Assembly (NCBI RefSeq): GCF_013002705.1
Contig: NZ_JABEND010000003.1
Span: 372,001-436,000, forward strand
Length of the DNA stretch: 64,000 nt
Source: Nakamurella aerolata
GTDB taxonomy: Bacteria; Actinomycetota; Actinomycetes; Mycobacteriales; Nakamurellaceae
Direction: 5' to 3'
Position numbers and translations under genes: made by a program. The notes beneath the pieces are model-generated. The model was not told the DNA's origin. It made no database searches and saw nothing but the letters and a program-made list of their open reading frames with translations. Position 1 is the first letter of the stretch, and each line of letters opens with the position of its first letter. Positions 58,495 through 64,000 of the stretch are shown here, one piece after another.

Positions 58495-59708
58495 GCCCGC
58501 TCCACCAACTCGCGATAGATGCTCAACAGCCGGACGCCGACCTCGTCCCAGCGGAAGCGCCTGGCGTGCACTCTGGCGACAATCCCCATACGCTCCAACC
58601 TCTTTCGGTTTCTCAGCAGCGAGCTGATGGTGTCCGCCCAGGCCGTGGGTTCGCGGCTGTCGATCAGCTGACCGGTTTCCAGGTGCACCACCGCCTCGCG
58701 CAGCCCGCCGGCCGACGCGGCGATCACCGGCACCCCGCTGGCCGCCGCCTCGAGCGCGACCAGCCCGAAGGTCTCCGAATGTGACGGCACCAGCATCATG
58801 GTGGCGCAACGCAGCGCATGGGCCAGCTCGGCGCGTGACAGCGACCCGCCGAAGACCACGTCGTCGGTCAGCCCGAGCCGATCCACCAACGCCCTGAGTT
58901 CCTCGGCATAGCCGGCGAAATCGGCGGCGACGTCACCGGCGATCACCAGCAGCGGGCGGATCTCCGGCGGCACCCCGGCCAGCGCCTCGATGGCCAGGTC
59001 CGGCCCCTTGAGCGGCTGGATGCGACCGGCGAACAGCAGGTAGCCGGCGTCGCCGGCGGCCCGCCCTGCTGGCAGCGGCCAGCACTTCTCGCCGGGCCGG
59101 CGCGGCCGGAACAGCTCAAGATCGACTCCCGGTTGCACGATGCTGACGCGGTCCGGGTCGGCGCCGCACCGCTCGATCACGGTGCGCGCCTCGGCCGCGC
59201 TGATCGCCACCACCAGGTCGGAATCCTTGGCCAGCAACGCTTCGCCGGCGATCCGGCGCTCGGACTCGGGAGGTTCGCCCCGGCCCAGCGGCGACCCGAT
59301 GGGCGCCGCCACCGAATGGAAACTTTGCACATGTGGCACGCCGCGGCGCCGCGCCACCGGCAGCGCCGCCATGCCGGACATCCAATGGTGCGAGTGGTAG
59401 AGCCGGTAGCCGTCGAGCGCGGCGAGGCCGGCGGTGAAATCGTCGAGGTAGTTGTCGATCTCGCTCTTGGGCAGCGGCTGCGGCGGCCCGGCAGTCAGGT
59501 GCCGGAGCCGCACCCCCGGCGCGAGCTCGAGCACATCCGGCGCGGCCGGGTCCTGCCTGCGGGTGATCAGCTCGACCGGCTGGCCCAGCGCGGCCAACGC
59601 CTGCGCCTGGGCCAGTTCGACGACGTTCATGCCGCCGGCGTCCCCGGAGCCGGGCAGGTCGGCGGGCGAGGTGTGCATCGACACCAGCGCCACGGCGGGG
59701 GCGGTCAT
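58491..59708 (-). CDS. mshA: D-inositol-3-phosphate glycosyltransferase (mycothiol pathway)
   Basis: A 405-residue GT-B (GT4) enzyme transferring GlcNAc from UDP-GlcNAc to inositol-3-phosphate, the first mycothiol step. MshA features: VALVSMHTSPADLPGSGDAGGMNV at the N terminus (GGMNV loop), LYHSHHWMSGMAALP, PHVQSFHSVA, RVSIVQPGVDLELFRP, the sugar-donor region LLFAGRIQPLKGPDLAIEAL, and SHSETFGLVALEAAASGVPVIAASAGGLREAV (ExFGxxxxE). ATG 59708 follows TAGGCT by seven bases with no Shine-Dalgarno, so it is probably leaderless. Coupled to mshB by an ATGA overlap. Confidence 0.92.
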   Translation of the reverse strand: MTAPAVALVSMHTSPADLPGSGDAGGMNVVELAQAQALAALGQPVELITRRQDPAAPDVLELAPGVRLRHLTAGPPQPLPKSEIDNYLDDFTAGLAALDGYRLYHSHHWMSGMAALPVARRRGVPHVQSFHSVAAPIGSPLGRGEPPESERRIAGEALLAKDSDLVVAISAAEARTVIERCGADPDRVSIVQPGVDLELFRPRRPGEKCWPLPAGRAAGDAGYLLFAGRIQPLKGPDLAIEALAGVPPEIRPLLVIAGDVAADFAGYAEELRALVDRLGLTDDVVFGGSLSRAELAHALRCATMMLVPSHSETFGLVALEAAASGVPVIAASAGGLREAVVHLETGQLIDSREPTAWADTISSLLRNRKRLERMGIVARVHARRFRWDEVGVRLLSIYRELVERA

Positions 59709-59776
59709 AGCGACCAGCCTAGAGAGACCGGCGCCCCCAGGTTGATAACCGGTGGGGTGTGCAGTAGAGAGAGAAG

Positions 59777-61399
59777 GTGCCCTCCCCCAGCTTGCCGTCC
59801 GCAGCCACCAAGGCCGTCGCCGCACCGAGCCCAGCTGCCGCCCGCCCGGCAAAGCATGTGGAGATCGAGTCGAAGCTCACCGTCGATGCGGCCGCGACGC
59901 TGCCGGATCCGTTGCAGCACAAAGCCGTTCGCAAGGCCGGCCTCACCGCCGCCGAACCCGAGGTTGTGCACGAACTTGACGCCACCTACTTCGACACCGA
60001 CCAGCTCGACCTGCTGCGGTCGAAGGTCACGCTGCGGCGGCGCACCGGCGGCGACGACGCCGGCTGGCACCTGAAGCTGCCGAGCGACCCGACCGATGCG
60101 GCGACCCCGATGGTCAAGGGCCGCACCGAGGTGCAGCTTCCGCTCGGCTCCGGGAACGGCGCCACCGCGGTGACGGTGCCGCGGGCCCTGGCGGCGTTGG
60201 TTCGTGGCACCGCACGGGACGGCCGGCTGCGTCCGGTGGCCCGGCTGCAGAACACCCGCAGGGTGGTGCGGCTGCTCGATGCCGACGGCACCCCCGCTGT
60301 GGAGATCGCCGACGATCACGTGACGGCGACCCGGCCGGACGGGGCCGCGGCCCCGCAGCGCTGGCGGGAGGTGGAGGTGGAGTTGCTCGGTGGCACCGCG
60401 GAGCAACTGGCCGCCACCGTCAAGGCGCTGATCGACGGCGGAGCACGGCCGGCCGACGCGCCCTCGAAGCTGGCCCGCGCGTTGCCGTTACCGCCGGCAC
60501 CGTCCCCGCCCGGCAAATCCAAGTCGGCTGGCACCGCGGTCCTGGCCGCGCTGTCCAGGCTGCGCGATCGGCTGATCGCCTGCGACCGGCTGCTCCGGGA
60601 GGACGACCAGCCGTCCGCCGACGCGCTGTACTCCGCGCGCGCCACCGTGCGCCGCATTCGTTCGGTGCTGTCGACGTTCGGCGGGCTGTTCGCCAGGGAC
60701 GCAACGCAGATGCTTGGCGAGTCGCTGCGTGAATTCGCCAGAACCATGGGCGTGGCAAGAGATCTGCACGTTGTGCGGATCCGGTTGGACCAGGCCATGG
60801 CCGACGAACCGGCCGAGTTCAGCGGCGGAGCCAGGTCGCTGATCGAGCTGGAGTTGGGCCGGCGGCTGCGGACGGCGGATGCCGCGGTACGCCAGTATGT
60901 GGACAGCGCAGGCTATTTCGCCATGCTGCGGCGACTGGACCAGCTGATCGCCGAACCGGAGCTGACCGCGCGGGCCGGTCGCAGCGCCGCCACCGAGGTG
61001 CCGCTGCAGCTGGCAAAGGTGTGGCGGGAACTCAAGTCTCGAGCCGACGACTCGTTGAGCGACCCGGACAACATCGAGGCTGCCCACGCGGTGCGCCGCA
61101 CCGCGAAGACGTTGCGCTACGCCGCCGAGGCGAGCATCGCGGTGCTGGGTGACGATGCTGTGGTGTTCGCCGCCGGTCTTGAGCAGGTGCAGGAGGTGCT
61201 CGGCGAGCACCAGGACGCTCAGGTCACCGCCGCGGTGCTGGTGGAACTGGCCGCAGACCCGATGACGGACGGTCCGGCCGGCTTCACCCTCGGCCGGGTG
61301 CACGCGGTCGAGCAGGCGGTGGCTGCCGGAGCCATGGACGAGTTCACCGATGCCTGGGATGCCATGCAGGACACCGAACTCGCCGGTCAGCTCGGCTGA
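59777..61399 (+). CDS. CYTH and CHAD domain-containing protein
   Basis: A 540-residue protein. CYTH domain (about residues 25-230): VEIESKLTVD (ExExK), ATYFDTDQLDLLRSKVTLRRR, WHLKLP and EVEVELLGG line the triphosphate tunnel of triphosphatase-type enzymes. CHAD domain (about 255-530): helical with conserved His and Arg residues (YSARATVRRIRSVLSTFG, ARDLHVVRIRLDQAM, EAAHAVRRTAKTLRYAAEAS, LGEHQDAQVTAAVL), which binds polyphosphate. The fused architecture suggests inorganic triphosphate or polyphosphate metabolism. GTG start at 59777 is preceded by GAGAGAAG. Divergent from mshA. Confidence 0.93.
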   Translation: MPSPSLPSAATKAVAAPSPAAARPAKHVEIESKLTVDAAATLPDPLQHKAVRKAGLTAAEPEVVHELDATYFDTDQLDLLRSKVTLRRRTGGDDAGWHLKLPSDPTDAATPMVKGRTEVQLPLGSGNGATAVTVPRALAALVRGTARDGRLRPVARLQNTRRVVRLLDADGTPAVEIADDHVTATRPDGAAAPQRWREVEVELLGGTAEQLAATVKALIDGGARPADAPSKLARALPLPPAPSPPGKSKSAGTAVLAALSRLRDRLIACDRLLREDDQPSADALYSARATVRRIRSVLSTFGGLFARDATQMLGESLREFARTMGVARDLHVVRIRLDQAMADEPAEFSGGARSLIELELGRRLRTADAAVRQYVDSAGYFAMLRRLDQLIAEPELTARAGRSAATEVPLQLAKVWRELKSRADDSLSDPDNIEAAHAVRRTAKTLRYAAEASIAVLGDDAVVFAAGLEQVQEVLGEHQDAQVTAAVLVELAADPMTDGPAGFTLGRVHAVEQAVAAGAMDEFTDAWDAMQDTELAGQLG

Positions 61400-61470
61400 G
61401 CCGGAGGCAGAGCGCCGGCGGTGGCGGAGGCTCGGCTGAGCCGGAGACTGAGCGCCGGCGGTAGCGTTTG
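61391..61470. repeat. 40-bp tandem duplication spanning the CYTH-CHAD stop codon
   Basis: A 40-bp unit beginning CTCGGCTGAGCCGGAG lies at 61391-61430 (containing the stop TGA at 61397-61399) and again at 61431-61470, about 85 percent identical. The second TGA (61437) falls in another frame. The unit fills the gap to the convergent hspR gene. Confidence 0.85.
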
Positions 61471-61472
61471 CC

Positions 61473-61970
61473 TCACCGGGGCCGGCGACTCCAGCGCACC
61501 ACCGCGGTGCCGGGGGTGTAGGGCACCAGGTCGGCGCGGGGCGGCAGGGCGGCCATCGCCTCGGCAGCCGCTGCCGCCTCGGCGCGCCGGACGGATACCT
61601 CGTCCCGCAGCGCGGCGTTCTCCGCCTTCACCTCGGAAAGCTGCCGCCGCAACGCATCCACCTCTGCCTCCAGGTCGATGATGCGGCGGATGCCGGCCCG
61701 GTTCACGCCCTCGATCTGCGACAGCCGCTGCACCTCGCGGAGCAACTCGATGTCGCGCTGCGAGTAGCGCCGGCCACCACCGGAGGTTCGCCCCGGCGAC
61801 ACCAGGCCCTCCCTGTCGTAGGAGCGCAGGGTCTGAGCGTGCATGCCGGCCAGCTCGGCGGCCACCGAGATCACGAAGGTGGCGGCGGCGTGATCGGCCG
61901 CCTGCTCGGCCGCCGAGCGGCGCCGGTTCGGCCGCTGGTTGGGGTGCGGCCCGTTCACGGCGCCCGCCAC
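61473..61970 (-). CDS. hspR: Heat-shock repressor HspR (MerR family)
   Basis: HspR represses the dnaK operon and clpB in actinobacteria by binding HAIR elements. The 165-residue product has the Mer[74 protein letters not shown] (about residues 32-105), followed by a coiled coil ([23 protein letters not shown]) and a short hydrophobic C terminus. GTG 61970 overlaps the dnaJ stop; a GTG at 61958 (GTGA overlap) is an alternative start. Gene order grpE-dnaJ-hspR is classic for actinobacteria. Confidence 0.94.
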   Translation of the reverse strand: MAGAVNGPHPNQRPNRRRSAAEQAADHAAATFVISVAAELAGMHAQTLRSYDREGLVSPGRTSGGGRRYSQRDIELLREVQRLSQIEGVNRAGIRRIIDLEAEVDALRRQLSEVKAENAALRDEVSVRRAEAAAAAEAMAALPPRADLVPYTPGTAVVRWSRRPR

Positions 61971-63262
61971 CCGGAGCCGCTACCGGCCGGTTCGTCGCCG
62001 GCAGTGGGCGACCCGTTCGGCGCGGCATCGGTGCCGGCGGCGGCGGGTCGGCCGCTGCCGCGGGGCTGCGCGGAGTCGGTTCCGGCATCGGCGCCGGCGG
62101 CAGTGCCCACCTTGGCGGTGATGTGCGGACGCGGGTCGTCGGTGACGGCGGCGGCGAACTCGTCGAGAGCGCGCGCCGCCTCGGCCGAAATCTTCTGCGG
62201 GATCTGCACTTCCACCGTGACGATGAGATCGCCGGTGCGGTTCTTGCCGGTCACGCCCGCACCCTTGACCCGGAACTTGCGGCCGGACGCGGTCCCCGCC
62301 GGGATGCGCAGCGACACCGCTGATGTCAGCGTCGGTACTCGAACAGTGGTGCCGCGCACCAGCTCCGGATAGCTGACCGGAACGGTGAGGGTGAGGTTGT
62401 CGCCGGAGCGGCCGAACAGCTCATGGCCGGACACGTGCACCACAACGTAAAGGTCGCCGGCCGAACCACCGCCGACGCCCGGCTCGCCCTTGCCGGTGAG
62501 CTTGATGCGCTGACCGTCGGAAACACCCGCGGGGATACGGGTTTTCAGCGTCCTGGTCTTCAGCACCGTGCGCTCGCCGTGGCAGGTGGGGCACGGGTCG
62601 TCGATCACCGATCCGGTGCCGCCGCAGTTTCCGCACGGCTCGGAGAAGGCGAACGATCCCTGGTTGCGGGTGATCAGCCCGGTGCCCTCGCAGATCGGGC
62701 AGGTGCGCGGGCTGGTTCCCGGCCGGGCACCGGTGCCGTGGCAGGTGTCGCAGGTGCCGCGCTCGGTGATGCGCAGCGGCACCAGGGTGCCGTTCACCGC
62801 ATCGTCGAAGCCGATGGTCACCTCGGTCTCCAGGTCGGCACCACGCCTCGCCCTCGTCCTGGTCCGGCCACCGCCGCCGCGGTTGAACAGCCCACCGAAC
62901 AGGTCGCCGAGTCCGCCGCCGTCGCCGCCGGCGCTGCCGCCGGTGGCGTTGCGGAGCAGATCGCCGAGATCGAAACCGCCTGCACCGCCGGTGTTCTGCC
63001 CGCCGAAGCCACGGAACGCACCGGACGACATCAGGTCGCGGGCTTCGTCGTACTCCTTGCGCTTGGCCGGGTCGGCCAGCACGTCGTGGGCCTCGGAGAC
63101 GGCCTTGAACTTGTCTTCGGCCTGCTTGTTGCCCGGATTCTTGTCCGGGTGCAGGTCGCGGGCGAGTTTGCGATAGGCCTTCTTGATCTCGGCTGAGGTG
63201 GCACTCTTGGGCACCCCGAGCTCGGCGTAATAGTCCTTCTCGTAGTAGTCCTGAGCTGCCAC
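61955..63262 (-). CDS. dnaJ: Chaperone DnaJ
   Basis: A 435-residue type I Hsp40 that delivers clients to DnaK and stimulates its ATPase. The J domain (about residues 9-75) contains the HPD motif ([10 protein letters not shown]). A Gly/Phe-rich region follows ([17 protein letters not shown]). The zinc domain has four CxxCxGxG repeats: [24 protein letters not shown] and CPTCHGER (the last diverged from GxG). The C-terminal substrate domains are present, then a disordered Ala/Gly/Ser tail. GTG 63262 start. It overlaps hspR and lies 27 bp after grpE. Confidence 0.98.
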   Translation of the reverse strand: MAAQDYYEKDYYAELGVPKSATSAEIKKAYRKLARDLHPDKNPGNKQAEDKFKAVSEAHDVLADPAKRKEYDEARDLMSSGAFRGFGGQNTGGAGGFDLGDLLRNATGGSAGGDGGGLGDLFGGLFNRGGGGRTRTRARRGADLETEVTIGFDDAVNGTLVPLRITERGTCDTCHGTGARPGTSPRTCPICEGTGLITRNQGSFAFSEPCGNCGGTGSVIDDPCPTCHGERTVLKTRTLKTRIPAGVSDGQRIKLTGKGEPGVGGGSAGDLYVVVHVSGHELFGRSGDNLTLTVPVSYPELVRGTTVRVPTLTSAVSLRIPAGTASGRKFRVKGAGVTGKNRTGDLIVTVEVQIPQKISAEAARALDEFAAAVTDDPRPHITAKVGTAAGADAGTDSAQPRGSGRPAAAGTDAAPNGSPTAGDEPAGSGSGWRAP

Positions 63263-63289
63263 CTCAGCCTCCCTTCGCTGGGTTGATGA

Positions 63290-64000
63290 TCAGTGCTGCG
63301 GGTCCGGCGAGGCCGGCCCGGCTGGGCCGGCGGCACCATCGGCGCCGCCGCCCGCGGGCTGGGCCGCCTCGTGCTCTGGCCCGGTCACCACCACAACGGC
63401 AGGGCGCGCCAGTCGCCCGGAGATGCGGTAGCCGTGCCGCAGCACCTCGGTGACGGTCGGCTCGCTGACTTCGGGCGAGGTGGTGAACTGCACCGCCTCG
63501 TGAACCTCAGGATCGAAGGGTTCACCTTGGGCGCCAACAGATTCCAGCTCGAGCTTGGTGAGCACCCCTGACAGCTTGTCGGCCACCGCCTTGAACGCCC
63601 CGGTCAGATCACCGTGCGATTCGGCGCGGTCGATGTCGTCAAGCACCGGCAGCAGTTCCGAGAGCACGCTGCTCTTGGCCGCCACCGCCACCTGCTCGCG
63701 GTCACGGTCGACCCGCTTGCGGTAGTTGGCGTACTCCGCCGTCACCCGCTGCAGATCCGCCGTCCGCTCGCCCAGTTGTTGTTGCAGCGCAGCAACATCG
63801 CCGGTGGCACCAGGGCTCACCGACAGCGGCTGCCCGGCCTGGGCCGGGTCGGCGGGGTTGCCGCCGCCGGTACCGGGGATCGGCGAGCCACCGGCCGGCC
63901 CGGCGGCGGGACTGCCGTCCGGCCGCCGGGACCCGGTCTGCGGATCGATCCGCCGCTTGTCGGTGAACTGGAACGGCTTGTCCTGCTCGCCCTGCGGGTC
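63290..64000 (-). CDS. grpE: Nucleotide exchange factor GrpE (5' end beyond window)
   Basis: GrpE exchanges ADP for ATP on DnaK. The C-terminal 150 residues show the family pattern: long coiled coil (VAALQQQLGERTADLQRVTAEYANYRKRVDRDREQV), then LLPVLDDIDRAESHGDLTGAFKAVADKL, GVLTKLELESVGAQGEPFDPEVHEAVQF and a beta domain (VTEVLRHGYRISGRLARPAVVVVT). The frame remains open past GTG 63820 to the window edge with FTDKRRIDPQTG, a motif typical of actinobacterial GrpE N termini, so the true start lies outside the window, and dnaK presumably follows beyond it. Confidence 0.95.
   Translation of the reverse strand, partial: DPQGEQDKPFQFTDKRRIDPQTGSRRPDGSPAAGPAGGSPIPGTGGGNPADPAQAGQPLSVSPGATGDVAALQQQLGERTADLQRVTAEYANYRKRVDRDREQVAVAAKSSVLSELLPVLDDIDRAESHGDLTGAFKAVADKLSGVLTKLELESVGAQGEPFDPEVHEAVQFTTSPEVSEPTVTEVLRHGYRISGRLARPAVVVVTGPEHEAAQPAGGGADGAAGPAGPASPDPQH

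Overview
The window is high-GC actinobacterial chromosome. The taxonomic evidence is mycothiol synthesis (mshA-mshB), an Rpf-type transglycosylase, a WXG100 pair, an HspR-linked dnaJ-grpE group, a SAM-IV riboswitch on a methionine ABC operon, frequent GTG starts and many apparently leaderless promoters. Genus cannot be fixed from sequence alone; Nakamurella or Frankia-like lineages are plausible. From memory of the M. tuberculosis map, purA(-), an Rv0358-like gene(+), a DUF3151 gene(-), fba(-), a DedA gene(+), a TrmH/SpoU methyltransferase(-), pyrE(-) and clpB(-) keep the order and strands of Rv0357c-Rv0384c. Lineage-specific modules sit between them, and grpE-dnaJ-hspR is displaced to the far right end.

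Layout. 0-5 kb: a Pro/Ala-rich repeat protein (possibly cut by the window edge) and an NB-ARC/TPR regulator. 5-8 kb: purA, the Rv0358-like gene, DUF3151. 8-13 kb: exported phosphoesterase, orphan WXG100 pair, an ABC transporter whose ATPase has a His/Asp-rich tail. 13-20 kb: M18 aminopeptidase, uppP diverging from a blaI/M56-protease pair, a methyltransferase, a secreted Rpf protein. 20-21 kb: gene-free, with degenerate repeats. 21-31 kb: fba, a CRISPR-like three-repeat array, a sigma factor with a small membrane partner, DedA, a TIGR01777 epimerase, secreted OB-like protein, TrmH, pyrE, SDR, XRE-cupin regulator and YbaK. 31-42 kb: hydrolase, CPBP protease, a five-gene lipid-modification operon (CFA synthase, DUF1295, FAD oxidoreductase, DUF1365, NAD-binding protein), BadF-type kinase, TetR/SDR, and a frameshifted MFS gene. 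42-49 kb: clpB, then the SAM-IV riboswitch and metQNI. 49-52 kb: a non-phosphorylative L-rhamnose-type catabolic operon. 52-57 kb: Mn transporter, PCD-VOC fusion, AhpD-like protein with a divergent MarR gene over a perfect 15-bp-arm palindrome, AI-2E transporter. 57-64 kb: mshB-mshA, CYTH-CHAD protein, hspR-dnaJ-grpE (grpE cut by the window edge).

The most interesting structural observations are: (1) the same BlaI-like box, spacing included, in front of uppP/blaI and in front of the DedA gene, suggesting one antirepressor circuit over undecaprenyl-carrier recycling; (2) a mini-array of three 27-28 bp hairpin repeats separated by two unrelated spacers of exactly 33 bp; (3) tandem repeats that begin in the last codons of genes and repeat the stop codon, in several cases placing stops in all three frames; (4) TANNNT motifs exactly 6-7 nt before at least nine start codons.
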